DNA of 64,000 bases from Martinezella rhizogenes (GCF_000799715.1 NZ_JUHG01000011.1:1178001-1242000), one strand, 5' to 3'. Numbered from the stretch's first letter, positions 1 to 9,984 are shown. Translations and numbers: made by a program. Notes: generated from the sequence alone by a model not told the origin.

Positions 1-791
1 GGCCGCACTCCACCACCAGCAACTATAGCCTGCGGCTGCTGATACCGGCGATTTTCGGTGCCTGGATCCTGATCATCTGGGAGGCGGTAACGCGCGGCGC
101 CGGTGTCTCGCTTGTCCTGCTACCGCCACCGAGCGCCATTGGGGTGAGGATTGCCGGATCGCTTCCAACACTTTGGACCGATATAGAGCAAACCATCTTC
201 AAATCGGTCTTGATCGGCTACATCATTGGCTGCGGTAGCGGCTTCATCGTCGCCATCCTCGCCGACCGCTTCGCCTTCCTGCGTCGTGGCCTGCTGCCGA
301 TCGGCAATTTCGTCTCGGCGATGCCGATCATCGGCGTCGCGCCGATCATGGTCATGTGGTTCGGCTTCGACTGGCAATCCAAGGCTGCCGTCGTCGTCAT
401 CATGACCTTTTTCCCGATGCTGGTGAACACGGTCGCTGGCCTTGCCGCCGCCGGCAATATCGAGCGTGACCTGATGCGCACCTATGCGTCGAGCTATTGG
501 CAAACGCTGTTCAAACTGCGCCTGCCGGCCGCCGCACCCTTTATTTTCAATGCGCTAAAGATCAACTCGACCTTGGCCATGATCGGTGCCATCGTGGCGG
601 AGTTCTTTGGTACACCCATGTCGGGCATGGGGTTCCGCATCTCGACCGAAAACGGCCGACTGAACCTCGATATGGTCTGGGCGGAAATCGCGGTCGCAGC
701 GATTGCGGGGTCCGTCTTCTACGGCATCGTCGCCATTCTCGAGAGGATGACGACGTTCTGGCATCCGTCTGTCCGAGGTGGAAAGACGTAG
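1..791 (+). CDS. ABC transporter permease, NMT1/THI5-associated (5' end outside window)
   Basis: Open from the first base (codons in phase with position 3), so the true start lies left of the window; 262 codons are visible. It is an inner-membrane permease of the nitrate/sulfonate/thiamine-precursor (BPD_transp_1) type. Several hydrophobic segments are seen, and the region around 'RTYASSYWQTLFKLRLPAA' has the EAA-like cytoplasmic loop shape that contacts the ATPase. The C-terminus ends in a short basic tail. A periplasmic binding protein gene follows 57 bases later on the same strand, so the two belong to one transport operon. The ATPase gene must be upstream, outside the window. The substrate cannot be read from the permease; the partner's family suggests a pyrimidine or thiamine-precursor-like compound. 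Confidence 0.88.
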   Translation, partial: PHSTTSNYSLRLLIPAIFGAWILIIWEAVTRGAGVSLVLLPPPSAIGVRIAGSLPTLWTDIEQTIFKSVLIGYIIGCGSGFIVAILADRFAFLRRGLLPIGNFVSAMPIIGVAPIMVMWFGFDWQSKAAVVVIMTFFPMLVNTVAGLAAAGNIERDLMRTYASSYWQTLFKLRLPAAAPFIFNALKINSTLAMIGAIVAEFFGTPMSGMGFRISTENGRLNLDMVWAEIAVAAIAGSVFYGIVAILERMTTFWHPSVRGGKT

Positions 792-848
792 ACTAAGATC
801 CCAGGCAAGGGATCAGGGCATAACTTCAGAGGGAAAAGGGTGAAGAAC

Positions 849-1817
849 ATGAAAAGACTGATGCTTACATTGATGGCGAGCGCCATGGCATTGACCATGG
901 CTCAGGCCGCCAACGCCGCCGACAAGGTGACGCTGCAGCTGAAATGGGTGGCGCAGGGCCAGTTCGGCGGCTATTTCGTCGCCAAGGACAAGGGCTTCTA
1001 CAAGGAAGAAGGCCTCGACGTCGACATCAAGCCGGGCGGCCCGGACATCGCTCCGGAACAGGTGATCGCCGGCGGGGGCGCCGACGTGATCGTCGACTGG
1101 ATGGGTGGCGCTCTGGTTGCCCGCGAAAAGGGTGTGCCGCTGATCAACATCGCCCAGCCCTTCGAGAAGTCCGGCCTCGAGCTGATCTGCCCGAAGGACG
1201 GCCCGGTCAAGACAGAGAAGGATTTCAAGGGCCATACGCTTGGTGTCTGGTTCTTCGGCAACGAATACCCCTTCTTTGCCTGGATGAGCAAACTTGGCCT
1301 GAAGACCGATGGCGGCAAGGATGGCGTTACCGTCTTGAAGCAGAGCTTCGACGTCCAGCCGCTGGTCCAGAAGCAGGCCGATTGCATCTCGGTCATGACC
1401 TATAATGAATACTGGCAGGCGATCGATGCCGGCTTCAAGGCGGAAGATCTTACCGTCTTCAACTACTCCAAGCTCGGCATCGACCTTCTCGAAGACGGCC
1501 TCTATGTCAACGAAGACAAGCTGAAGGACCCGAAGTTCAAGGCCGATATGGTCAAGTTCGTTCGTGCTTCCCTGAAGGGCTGGAAATATGCCGTCGCGCA
1601 TCCGGATGAAGCCGCCGAAATCGTCATGGACAATGGCGGCCAGGACGAAAATCACCAGAAGCGCATGATGGGCGAAGTCGCCAAGTTGATCGGCAGCGGC
1701 AAGCTCGACACGAAGCTCTATGATCGCACTGTCGAGGCCCTTCTCGATCAGAAGATCATCAACAAGAAGCCGACCGGCGCTTACACGCATGAGGTCACCG
1801 ACGCCGCGCTGAAATAG
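849..1817 (+). CDS. ABC transporter substrate-binding protein, NMT1/THI5-like
   Basis: Periplasmic binding protein of 322 residues. Residues 1-23 form a signal peptide ending 'AQAANA', and the mature protein begins 'ADKVTLQLKW'. The early 'QLKWVAQGQFGGYFVAKDKG' stretch is typical of the NMT1/THI5 family, whose members bind pyrimidine-like ligands such as the thiamine precursor HMP; other members bind other small molecules. A GTG at 840 is in frame, but the AAGG at 836-839 is correctly spaced only for the ATG at 849. The gene follows the permease and is closed by a strong terminator, so it is the last gene of its operon. Ligand identity is inferred only at family level. Confidence 0.88.
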   Translation: MKRLMLTLMASAMALTMAQAANAADKVTLQLKWVAQGQFGGYFVAKDKGFYKEEGLDVDIKPGGPDIAPEQVIAGGGADVIVDWMGGALVAREKGVPLINIAQPFEKSGLELICPKDGPVKTEKDFKGHTLGVWFFGNEYPFFAWMSKLGLKTDGGKDGVTVLKQSFDVQPLVQKQADCISVMTYNEYWQAIDAGFKAEDLTVFNYSKLGIDLLEDGLYVNEDKLKDPKFKADMVKFVRASLKGWKYAVAHPDEAAEIVMDNGGQDENHQKRMMGEVAKLIGSGKLDTKLYDRTVEALLDQKIINKKPTGAYTHEVTDAALK

Positions 1818-2213
1818 TCCTGGTGCAACAAATGATCGCAACGCGCGAGTTTCGTTACTCGCGCGTTTTTTTCATTTTGTAACAGCCACCACAAAAAGCT
1901 GGCTTTATTCTCGCGCTTGCATGAAAAGCCAGGCATCGATCAAGTATCTGAATGCGGACATCACATTGCCGTGATTGATTCATAGCGTTGCCCGCACTAG
2001 AATTATCCGGCGATAGAAATCATTTTCTCGTGATCTTGCGGAATTTGGAAATTGCTCCCATGTATTGGGGCAAATTGAGGATGAGGGACCTTCTGGCATG
2101 ACAGACGGATGTTGATCCGCCGGACGAAGCCGGCCCGCATGCATAGATCCCCCGTGTTCGCGACGGAAACAGCGAAATCCCGTTACCCAAAATGCCGAAC
2201 TGGAACCGGACGC
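1818..2213. other. Intergenic region between transporter operon and RND genes
   Basis: After the terminator, about 340 bases carry no convincing gene. An in-frame ATG at 2109 would lengthen the next protein by 35 residues, but that extension is Arg/Pro-rich and precedes a clear signal peptide, so I treat it as leader. Promoter elements for the RND genes must be here; I could not pick a convincing pair of hexamers. Confidence 0.5.
1841..1872 (+). terminator. Rho-independent terminator after the binding-protein gene
   Basis: A perfect 10-bp stem (ACGCGCGAGT at 1841-1850 pairing with 1857-1866) with a 6-base loop, followed directly by seven T residues. It lies 23 bases after the stop codon. Confidence 0.93.
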
Positions 2214-3404
2214 ATGGCCCTCACGCCGCATAGATTTCTGAGCACGACCGCAATCCTGCTTGCCCTGCTATCAGCGCCCGTGGCCTTTGCGGAAGAGCCC
2301 ACTGTCGCCGCTCCGAAACAGAATCTGCCGGCCATCGTCGTCACGCAGGCGCAAACGCGAAAGCTGGTCGACAAGGTGGTCGCCACCGGCACTGTGAAAG
2401 CCGTGGAAGAGGTCTATATCCAGCCACAGGTTGACGGCCTGTCGGTTCGCTCGCTCAACGCCGATGTCGGCGACAAGGTCGCGGCGGACAGCACGCTCGC
2501 CACGCTGAATGACGATGCGCTGATCCTGCAGAAAAGCCAGATGGCGGCGACAAAGGCCAAGGGTCAGGCGACCCTTGCACAGTTGCGTGCTCAGCTCACC
2601 GAAGCACATGCCAATGCGGACGAGTCAGAACTGGCGCGAGCCCGCGCCGTCGCCATGGGCGCCAGGGGCACCGTCTCGACTTCGTCCGTCGAGCAGGCAA
2701 ACGCCACGGCGGCCGCCAACAAAGCGCGCGTGGCCTCGGCCGAACAGGCAATCGCCGTTGCCGAAGCCGACCTCAAGGTCACCGACAGCCAGATCGCCGA
2801 TACCGATCTGAAACTTGCCCGCACCGGCATCAAGACACCGGTCGCCGGCACCGTCGCATCGCGCAACGCCCGGATCGGCGCCATCGCCAACGGCAGCAAC
2901 GATCCCCTCTTCACCATCATCCGCGACAGTAAGCTGGAACTGGTGGTCGACGTCTCGGAGAGCGACATCACCAAGATCACTCTGGGGCAGAAGGCTATGA
3001 TTTCGCTTTCCGGCAGCCGAGAGAAGCTCTCGGGTACCGTCCGCTTGGTTTCGCCGATCGTCGACGCGGTGACCCGCCTGGGCGCGGTTCACATTTCCAT
3101 TGATGACGGCGACAAGGCCCGCGCTGGTATGTATGGCAGCGCCGAGATCATCATCCGCGAGACGCAAGGTGTCGCCCTGCCGCTCACCGCCGTCAACAGC
3201 GATGAAAACGGCTCCTCCGCCCGCAAGGTGGAGAATAACGTCGTCAAATTCATCAATGTCGAGACCGGTATCCAGGACGGCGCCTATGTCGAGATCGTCA
3301 AGGGCCTGCAGGCAGGCGAAGAGGTCGTGGCCAAGGCCGGCGCCTATGTCCGCGACGGTGACCACATCACGCCCATGCACGACACGCCGCAAGCGTCCAA
3401 CTAA
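2214..3404 (+). CDS. RND efflux periplasmic adaptor (membrane fusion protein)
   Basis: Adaptor subunit of 396 residues linking an inner-membrane RND pump to an outer-membrane channel. The N-terminus 'MALTPHRFLSTTAILLALL' followed by 'VAFAEE' is a signal peptide, which is why I chose this start over the ATG at 2109. A lipoyl/barrel-sandwich half ('VYIQPQVDG', 'VGDKVAADSTLATL') is followed by an alpha-helical hairpin rich in Ala, Gln and Glu (about residues 100-185). The second lipoyl half ('TGIKTPVAGTV') and a beta-barrel region ('LELVVDVSESDI') come next. The pump gene begins 14 bases downstream, so the two are co-transcribed. No outer-membrane factor or regulator gene is adjacent. The exported substrate is unknown. 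Confidence 0.92.
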   Translation: MALTPHRFLSTTAILLALLSAPVAFAEEPTVAAPKQNLPAIVVTQAQTRKLVDKVVATGTVKAVEEVYIQPQVDGLSVRSLNADVGDKVAADSTLATLNDDALILQKSQMAATKAKGQATLAQLRAQLTEAHANADESELARARAVAMGARGTVSTSSVEQANATAAANKARVASAEQAIAVAEADLKVTDSQIADTDLKLARTGIKTPVAGTVASRNARIGAIANGSNDPLFTIIRDSKLELVVDVSESDITKITLGQKAMISLSGSREKLSGTVRLVSPIVDAVTRLGAVHISIDDGDKARAGMYGSAEIIIRETQGVALPLTAVNSDENGSSARKVENNVVKFINVETGIQDGAYVEIVKGLQAGEEVVAKAGAYVRDGDHITPMHDTPQASN

Positions 3405-3418
3405 GCGAGAACGGCAAG

Positions 3419-6400
3419 ATGAACTTTTCCGCCTGGTCCATCCGAAATCCCGTCGCGCCGCTTTTGGGCTTTTTCCTGCTGATGGTGGTGGGCGCGCACG
3501 CCTTCTTCAATCTGCCGATCACCCGCTTCCCGAACATCGACGTACCGGTCGTCAACGTGACCGTGACGCAGAGTGGCGCATCGCCCGCTGAACTTGAGAT
3601 GCAGGTGACGAAGGAGGTCGAAGACGCCGTCGCCAGCATCAACGGCATCGACGAGATCCAGTCGACCGTCACCGACGGCCAGTCGCAGACCGTCGTCATC
3701 TTCCGCCTCGAAGTGCCGACACAGCAGGCCGTTCAGGACACCAAGGACGCGATCGACCGCATTCGCGGCAATCTGCCGTCCACTATCGATGAGCCGATCG
3801 TCTCCAAGGTCGATGTCGAGGGTCAGGCCATCCAGAGCTTCGCCGTCTCCTCGCCGAACATGACGCTCGAGGAAATGTCCTGGTTCGTTGACGACGTCGT
3901 CAAGCGCGCCCTGCAGGGCCAGGCCGGCATCGGCCGCGTCGATCGCTACGGCGGCGCTGATCGCGAAGTGCGCATCGAGCTCGATCCGAACAAGCTGAAT
4001 GCCTATGGCATCACCGCGCTTTCAGTCAGCCAACAACTGCGCGGCACCAATATCGATCTCGGTTCGGGCCGCGGCCAGGTGGCGGGCAGCGAGCAGGCAA
4101 TCCGCGTCCTTGGCGATGCCCGCGAGGTCGCCCAGCTTGCTGACACCACGATTGCATTGACCAACGGCCGCTTCGTCAAGCTCTCCGATCTCGGCGTCAT
4201 CAAGGACACCTATCAGGAGCCGAAGTCCTTCTCGCGCTTCAACAGCACGCCTGTCGTCACCTTCGGCGTATTCCGCGCCAAGGGCGCCAGCGAAGTCACG
4301 GTCGCCAAGACCGTGGGCGACACGCTGGACAAGGTGCGCGCCGAAAACCCGAATGTCTCTATCGAGCTGATCGACGACTCCGTCTACTACACCTACGGCA
4401 ACTATGAAGCGGCGATGCACACGCTGCTCGAAGGCGCGTTGCTGGCCATTATCGTCGTCTTCCTGTTCCTGAAGAACTGGCGAGCGACACTGATCTCGGC
4501 CGTTGCCCTGCCACTCTCGGCGATCCCGACCTTCTGGATCATGAACCAGATCGGCTTTTCGCTGAACCTTGTCAGCTTCCTGGCGCTGACGCTCGCGACC
4601 GGTATCCTCGTCGACGACGCCATCGTTGAGATCGAGAACATCGCCCGCCATATCAAGATGGGCAAGACGCCCTATCGCGCCGCGATCGAAGCCGCCGACG
4701 AAATCGGCCTTGCCGTCATCGCCACCACCTTCACCATCATCGCCGTTTTCGTTCCGGTCTCCTTCATGCCGGGCATTCCCGGCCAGTATTTCATCCAGTT
4801 CGGTCTGACAGTCGCTTTCTCGGTGTTCTTCTCGCTATTGGTCGCGCGACTGATCACCCCGATGATGGCCGCCTATCTGATGCGCGCCGAGGATGCGGTT
4901 GACGATCATCACGATAATGACGGCCGCTTCATGCGCGGCTACAGCTGGCTGGTTCGGCTGACGACGAGGAAATGGTATACGCGTTACCCGACCTTGCTCG
5001 CGGCCTTCGCATTCTCCATTGCCTCCGTCTTCGCACTGATCATGTTCGTGCCCGGCAGCTTCATCCCCCCGGAAGATGCCTCCCGCATCGTGCTCTCGGC
5101 CGAATTACCGCCGAATGCCCGGCTGGATGACACCGAACACGCAACCAACGAAATTTATAGACGCGTCAAGGACATCAATGGCGTTGACAGCGTCTTCGTT
5201 CTTGGCGGCGCCTCGCCCAAGGGCGATCTGGAGCTGCGCCGCGCCACAGTCACACTGACGCTCGGAAAGCTCGACCAGTCGCTCGTCAAGAAGCTGGTCA
5301 ATGATGTGCTCGGCTCGTTGCCCGTCATCGGCCCCTACCTGCCGAAAGTGACCGTCCATGGCCGCGAACGCCCGCAATGGGACATAGAAAAGGAAGTCTT
5401 CGCCAAGCTGCGCTCGATCCCCGACGTCCGCATCACCAAACTCAACGACCGTGGCGACCGCGACCTGACCTACAACTTCCTCTCCCGCAATGAGAAGGAC
5501 CTGAACCAGGCCGTCGGCATTCTCGAAGCCAAGCTGCGCAGCGATCCGGCGCTTGCCAATGTCAGCGCCGATGGCGCGCTGCCCCGGCCCGAGCTGCAAA
5601 TCTATCCGCGCAAGGACGAGGCCGCCCGCCTCGGCATCACGCCGCAGATGATTTCCGATACGGTACGCGTCGCGACCATCGGCGATATCGACGCCTCGCT
5701 TGCCAAAATCTCGCTCGATGATCGACAGATCCCGATCCGGGTGCAGGCGTCGCTCGGCATGCGCCGCGACCTTGCCGCGATCCGGGCGTTGCGCATCAAG
5801 ACGGCCACCGGCGCCACGGTGCCGATGTCGAGCGTGGCCGATGTCGACTATTCGGAAGGCCTGTCTTCGATCAAGCGCAACAACCGTTTCCGCGTCGTCG
5901 CGATCGGCGCGGACCTGCCGCAGGGCGTGGCGCTGGATACGGCCTCGAGCCATTTCCTCGAGATCGTCAACAATGCAAAGATCCCGGCCAGCGTTCATCT
6001 GGCGGAAAGCGGCGACACCAAGATCCAGAAGGAGATGCAGACAAGCTTCGGCAATGCCATGCTGCTCGGGCTGTTGCTGGTGCTGACCGTGCTGATCCTG
6101 CTGTTCAAGGATGTGATCCAGCCCTTTACCATTCTGCTGTCGCTGCCTCTGGCGATCGGCGGCGTGGCGCTGGCGCTGATCATGACCGGCAACGCGCTCT
6201 CCATGCCCGTCATGATCGGCATCCTGATGCTGATGGGCATCGTCACCAAGAACGCCATCCTGCTGGTCGATTTCGCCATCGAAATGATGCATCACGGCAT
6301 GCCGAGGCTGGAGGCGGTGGTCGAGGCCGGCCGCAAGCGCGCCCGGCCGATCATCATGACCTCGATCGCCATGTCCGCCGGCATGCTGCCATCCGCGCTC

Positions 6401-6748
6401 GGCGTCGGTGAAGGCGGTTCGTTCCGCGCGCCGATGGCAATCGCTGTGATCGGCGGCATCATCGTCTCCACCGTGCTCAGTCTGGTGGTCGTGCCATCCT
6501 TCTTCCTGATCATGGACGACCTGTCGCGCCTGCTGGCCTGGCTCTTCGGCCGCCTCGTCGGCAAGAGGGATACGGATGACGAGGTATTGACCAAGGAAAG
6601 TCTGGCCGCCGCCGTCAACGAAAACCGCCAGTCACTGACCGCACTGGAAGAACGCCTCGACGCCGTGGAACACAAAGGCGCGCAGCAGCATGGCAGCGCG
6701 CCGGCCAGAACGAATATCCTGAAGCTGCCGCCATTTGCCGCCGAATAA
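3419..6748 (+). CDS. RND efflux pump, inner-membrane transporter
   Basis: 1109 residues, slightly longer than AcrB-type pumps because of a C-terminal tail of roughly 80 residues that is probably helical ('ENRQSLTALEERLDAVEHK'). It exports hydrophobic or amphiphilic compounds by proton antiport, working as a trimer. Twelve-helix RND architecture is visible: TM1 after 'WSIRNPVAPLLGFFL', the TM4 Asp pair in 'GILVDDAIVEIENI', and the TM10 Lys in 'GIVTKNAILLVDFA'. These are the proton-relay residues of the HAE1 family, so the pump looks intact. It is translated just after its adaptor. It ends 38 bases before the convergent ureG. Confidence 0.94.
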   Translation: MNFSAWSIRNPVAPLLGFFLLMVVGAHAFFNLPITRFPNIDVPVVNVTVTQSGASPAELEMQVTKEVEDAVASINGIDEIQSTVTDGQSQTVVIFRLEVPTQQAVQDTKDAIDRIRGNLPSTIDEPIVSKVDVEGQAIQSFAVSSPNMTLEEMSWFVDDVVKRALQGQAGIGRVDRYGGADREVRIELDPNKLNAYGITALSVSQQLRGTNIDLGSGRGQVAGSEQAIRVLGDAREVAQLADTTIALTNGRFVKLSDLGVIKDTYQEPKSFSRFNSTPVVTFGVFRAKGASEVTVAKTVGDTLDKVRAENPNVSIELIDDSVYYTYGNYEAAMHTLLEGALLAIIVVFLFLKNWRATLISAVALPLSAIPTFWIMNQIGFSLNLVSFLALTLATGILVDDAIVEIENIARHIKMGKTPYRAAIEAADEIGLAVIATTFTIIAVFVPVSFMPGIPGQYFIQFGLTVAFSVFFSLLVARLITPMMAAYLMRAEDAVDDHHDNDGRFMRGYSWLVRLTTRKWYTRYPTLLAAFAFSIASVFALIMFVPGSFIPPEDASRIVLSAELPPNARLDDTEHATNEIYRRVKDINGVDSVFVLGGASPKGDLELRRATVTLTLGKLDQSLVKKLVNDVLGSLPVIGPYLPKVTVHGRERPQWDIEKEVFAKLRSIPDVRITKLNDRGDRDLTYNFLSRNEKDLNQAVGILEAKLRSDPALANVSADGALPRPELQIYPRKDEAARLGITPQMISDTVRVATIGDIDASLAKISLDDRQIPIRVQASLGMRRDLAAIRALRIKTATGATVPMSSVADVDYSEGLSSIKRNNRFRVVAIGADLPQGVALDTASSHFLEIVNNAKIPASVHLAESGDTKIQKEMQTSFGNAMLLGLLLVLTVLILLFKDVIQPFTILLSLPLAIGGVALALIMTGNALSMPVMIGILMLMGIVTKNAILLVDFAIEMMHHGMPRLEAVVEAGRKRARPIIMTSIAMSAGMLPSALGVGEGGSFRAPMAIAVIGGIIVSTVLSLVVVPSFFLIMDDLSRLLAWLFGRLVGKRDTDDEVLTKESLAAAVNENRQSLTALEERLDAVEHKGAQQHGSAPARTNILKLPPFAAE

Positions 6749-6786
6749 CGGCGGCCGACGGTGAAAGTAACGAACGGCGGGGCGGC

Positions 6787-7404
6787 TTAAAGGCCGCCCT
6801 GTTCCTTCAGGAAATCGACGATCGTTCCGATACCTTCGCCACGCTTCATGTCGGAGAAGACGAAAGGACGGGTCTGGCGCATCCGGGTCGCGTCGCGGTC
6901 CATGACATCGAGATCGACATCGACGAAGGGTGCCAGATCCTTCTTGTTGATGACGAGAAGGTCGGACTTGGTGATGCCCGGACCGCCCTTGCGCGGAATT
7001 TCCTCACCCTGGCAGACCGAGATCACATAGATGGTGATATCGGCAAGATCCGGCGAAAACGTCGCCGCCAGATTGTCGCCGCCGGATTCGATGAAGACGA
7101 CATCGAGATCGGGAAGCCGCTCGTTGAGCCCGGCAATGGCCTGCAGATTGATCGTCGCATCCTCGCGGATGGCGGTGTGCGGGCAGCCGCCGGTTTCGAC
7201 GCCGACGATGCGATCCGAGGTCAACGCCTGCATTCGCACCAGCGCTTCGGCATCCTCGGTCGTGTAGATGTCGTTGGTGACGACGGCGACGGAATAATCG
7301 TCCCGCATCGCCTTGCACAGCTTCTCCGTCAGCGCCGTCTTGCCCGAACCGACAGGCCCGCCGATCCCGACGCGCAAAGGTCCATGTCTCGATTTCATGC
7401 TCAA
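6787..7404 (-). CDS. ureG: urease accessory GTPase UreG
   Basis: 205 residues, the normal length for UreG. This SIMIBI-class GTPase powers nickel delivery to the urease active site within the UreDFG complex. The P-loop '[15 protein letters not shown]' is near residue 15. The metal-binding Cys-Pro-His motif is seen in '[19 protein letters not shown]', and the guanine-specificity motif is 'LLVINKKDL'. It is the last gene of the minus-strand urea block, 100 bases after ureF, and converges with the RND pump. All expected motifs are present, so it should be functional. Confidence 0.97.
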   Translation of the reverse strand: MSMKSRHGPLRVGIGGPVGSGKTALTEKLCKAMRDDYSVAVVTNDIYTTEDAEALVRMQALTSDRIVGVETGGCPHTAIREDATINLQAIAGLNERLPDLDVVFIESGGDNLAATFSPDLADITIYVISVCQGEEIPRKGGPGITKSDLLVINKKDLAPFVDVDLDVMDRDATRMRQTRPFVFSDMKRGEGIGTIVDFLKEQGGL

Positions 7405-7504
7405 AACTCCAATGAAAAATCAGGATAGCGAAGCGCGGTCCTGCCGCACAGCGGCGAATGACGTAGGAATGGCTCCGAATATAACATTTCCTCGCGCCGT
7501 TTCT

Positions 7505-8191
7505 TCATGAGCGAAAGAGGCGCGTGCCCTGCGTTTCATGACGAAGGCTCGCTATATCAGCCTGAACCGTCGCGGCGCCGAGATCATCGAGGCTCGAGCG
7601 CGCGGCGCGTTTCGCGACGTCCGCGATCACACCCTCCAGCGCCGCCAGCATCGCCACGCCATCCTTCTGCCCACTCACCCCGAGGCGAATGCCGGCAGAC
7701 ATCATCTGCGACGCCAGGGCATGCAGGAAGGCCGCCAGCGCCTCCTCCCTGGCTATCCCATGCGCGCGGGCGACGGCACCGATCGCGACAGGATAGGCCG
7801 TCTTTGCGGGCAATATCGAAAAGACCGGATGCGGCCACGCCTCGGCAGCAATAAGGAAGGCTTCGCCGAGCAGCATGGTTTCCTGATGTCGCTCCCTCGA
7901 ACCGGCCAGCGCCTCGGCAAGCCCGGCAACGTCTGCCAGCCGCGCCGCATCCTCGCCGGCGCCATGCGCCTCGGCAAGCAGGACGGTATCGTTCCAGGCG
8001 GAGCCATGGCGGATCAGCGCCGTGATCCAATCCTTGAGGCTTGCCGCGTCCCGCACCAGACCGTCATGCACGGCGCGCTCCAGGCCGCCTGAATAGGCAA
8101 AGGAGCCGATGGGAAAAGCCGGAGACAGCCATGCCATCAGCCGCAAGAGCGCCTGCAGATCGCGATTGCCTGTCGCTGGAGTCTCGGTCAT
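7505..8191 (-). CDS. ureF: urease accessory protein UreF
   Basis: 228-residue all-helical accessory protein that bridges UreD and UreG and helps gate GTP-dependent nickel insertion. The family signature 'LMAWLSPAFPIGSFAYSGGL' lies near residue 17, and a conserved 'SAWNDTVLLAEAHGAG' region follows. Length is typical. It starts 6 bases after the ureE stop, so the two are coupled. Confidence 0.95.
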   Translation of the reverse strand: MTETPATGNRDLQALLRLMAWLSPAFPIGSFAYSGGLERAVHDGLVRDAASLKDWITALIRHGSAWNDTVLLAEAHGAGEDAARLADVAGLAEALAGSRERHQETMLLGEAFLIAAEAWPHPVFSILPAKTAYPVAIGAVARAHGIAREEALAAFLHALASQMMSAGIRLGVSGQKDGVAMLAALEGVIADVAKRAARSSLDDLGAATVQADIASLRHETQGTRLFRS

Positions 8192-8197
8192 CGACGG

Positions 8198-8704
8198 TCA
8201 GTCGTGCGAGTGGTCATGATGATCGTGGTCATGATGATCATGACCGTGCTCGTGACCATGTGAATGACCACCATGCGCGTGATAGGCGCCGCGCGCCGGC
8301 TGGAACGGCTCGCTCACTTCCGTCACGGTCGCGCCGAGACCTTCGAGCATCGAGCGGATGACATGATCGCGCAGGATGAGGATGCGCTCCTCCTCGATCT
8401 GCGCCGGGAGATGCCGGTTGCCAAGATGCCAGGCAAGCTCGATCAGATGCAGGCGGTTGCGCGGCTTGATCTCGAACAGCTTTTCCGCGGCGGCGACGAT
8501 CTCAATCAGTTCGCCGTCCTCGCGCACCAGCAGGTCGCCATTGGAGAACAAAACCGGCTCCTTGAGATCCAGCATGACCATCTCGCCGTTTTCGAGATGC
8601 AGCAGCTTGCGGCGCAGATGCCGGAGATCATGTGGCAGCTCGACACGATCGATCGGATTGGAGGAAGGGGTGCCGGCCGGCAGATAGGAGGTGACGCGTA
8701 GCAT
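8198..8704 (-). CDS. ureE: urease nickel metallochaperone UreE
   Basis: 168 residues. UreE dimers carry nickel to the UreG/urease complex. The N-terminal domain shows '[16 protein letters not shown]', and the C-terminal metal-binding domain shows '[16 protein letters not shown]' with the conserved interface His. The last ~25 residues are a His/Asp-rich tail of alternating HDH units, as in Klebsiella-type UreE, giving extra nickel storage. It lies between the diguanylate cyclase gene and ureF in the urea block. Confidence 0.96.
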   Translation of the reverse strand: MLRVTSYLPAGTPSSNPIDRVELPHDLRHLRRKLLHLENGEMVMLDLKEPVLFSNGDLLVREDGELIEIVAAAEKLFEIKPRNRLHLIELAWHLGNRHLPAQIEEERILILRDHVIRSMLEGLGATVTEVSEPFQPARGAYHAHGGHSHGHEHGHDHHDHDHHDHSHD

Positions 8705-8783
8705 GACAGATCCAATTCAAAGCTTTGTCAGACCATGCAAAATAGTCGCTTTCCGCGCAAGGACCAATGCCGGTTTCGCAGAC

Positions 8784-9644
8784 CTATATCCTGTTGCCGT
8801 ATCGATATTGCTCGACATGATCCAACGCCGCCTCCCGCTCCTCGTCGGTCGGACAGCGATGCCAGGCTTGGTTCATCCATTCGCTCTCATGGACGACGCG
8901 ATTGCGACCGAGCGCCTTGGCGAGATAAAGCGCCTTGTCGGCGGCGGCATAGGCGGCTTCTTTCCTGCGCGAACCCCATATATCGGCGATCCCCGCTGAA
9001 ATGGTGATCTTCACCGCACCGCCTTCGACGGCAATGGCGTGGTCAGCGATCAGCGCCTTCACCTCTTCGATGCGGGCGATGCGCTCAGCCATGTCGCGGC
9101 CATGAACGATGGCGCCGAACTCCTCGCCGCCGAGACGAGCGACCACATCCCTGCCCTCGAAAATGCTGGAAAAGATCCGCGACACGGCGACGATGACGGC
9201 ATCACCCGAGGCGTGCCCGTGACGGTCATTGATCGTCTTGAACCGGTCGACATCGAAGATTACCAGCGAGGCGCTATCCTGGACCGCGTCCAGCGCCTCG
9301 GTAAAGGCACGACGGTTCAACAGGCCAGACAGCATGTCCGTGCGGCTCAGCCGTTCGAATTCGGCATTGGAGAGGGCAAGCTTGTGAATAGCATGGCCGG
9401 CGAGCAAGGCCAGCGCGGCGGAAACAATGCCGCCGATCAACGATGCAAGGAGAATGCAGAGGCGGATGGCTTCCAGCATCGGCAGTGGCAACAGACCAAG
9501 CCACTGCACGACTGGCAGCATGGCGAGAATGATGGCAACGGACAGAACGATGGCGGCACAACTCATCTTCAGCGCGAAAAAGTATATCGTACGGCGGCGC
9601 TGAAAATCACCCAGCTCGGCCTGCAGCGAAATCCATTGTTTCAT
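8784..9644 (-). CDS. membrane diguanylate cyclase (GGDEF) in the urease block
   Basis: 286 residues, with two hydrophobic segments at roughly 25-50 and 55-85 and then a C-terminal GGDEF domain. The active-site loop is 'ARLGGEEF', an accepted GGDEF variant, with the upstream 'DVDRFKTINDRHGHASGD' metal/substrate motif, so c-di-GMP synthesis is expected. The RxxD inhibitory site is absent: Glu stands at the Arg position. The sensing part between the helices is very short. A GTG at 9653 is in frame, but AGGAAG is spaced 9 bases before the ATG at 9644. It sits between a DUF2459-like gene and ureE on the same strand. Confidence 0.9.
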   Translation of the reverse strand: MKQWISLQAELGDFQRRRTIYFFALKMSCAAIVLSVAIILAMLPVVQWLGLLPLPMLEAIRLCILLASLIGGIVSAALALLAGHAIHKLALSNAEFERLSRTDMLSGLLNRRAFTEALDAVQDSASLVIFDVDRFKTINDRHGHASGDAVIVAVSRIFSSIFEGRDVVARLGGEEFGAIVHGRDMAERIARIEEVKALIADHAIAVEGGAVKITISAGIADIWGSRRKEAAYAAADKALYLAKALGRNRVVHESEWMNQAWHRCPTDEEREAALDHVEQYRYGNRI

Positions 9645-9984
9645 GCGATTCACCTTCCTCAGCCCACCGTGCCCATGAGGTGAGATAGGGGCGAAGGCTC
9701 TTCGATGTCTTTAATGCAATGATTAAAATGCGTGGCATTTCCCAACTTGTGAACGATTAGAAATAGCCGCCGAGGCCATGGTTGGTACCAGGAGAAATAC
9801 CGGCTCAAGTGCCTGCTGACGCAAGCCTCTGATAATGCTGCATTAGTTCTACGAACTTATGAAAAACCCCTGAAATCCTAGGGATGCGGCGTTCGGGAAC
9901 CGATAAAACGTAGCAGCAACGGCACAAGACTGGGGATAAAAAAGGGGCGGCGGCCTGTGAGCGGGTTCGCCGATTAGACGCTTC
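9645..9984. other. Gap between DUF2459-like gene and diguanylate cyclase
   Basis: 340 bases without a credible gene on either strand. It is noticeably more AT-rich than its flanks. It interrupts the otherwise tight minus-strand urea block, so the cyclase and ureEFG may have a promoter of their own here. I could not identify specific hexamers with confidence. Confidence 0.5.

Noticed and set aside
5105..6295. A 396-codon open frame antisense to the RND pump
   Set aside because: Composition (His, Asp, Gln and Arg rich) is that of a reverse-strand shadow; the pump gene opposite it is unambiguous.
6780..6799. GGGCGGC/GCCGCCC hairpin at the ureG end as terminator
   Set aside because: It overlaps the ureG stop and has no T run on either strand.
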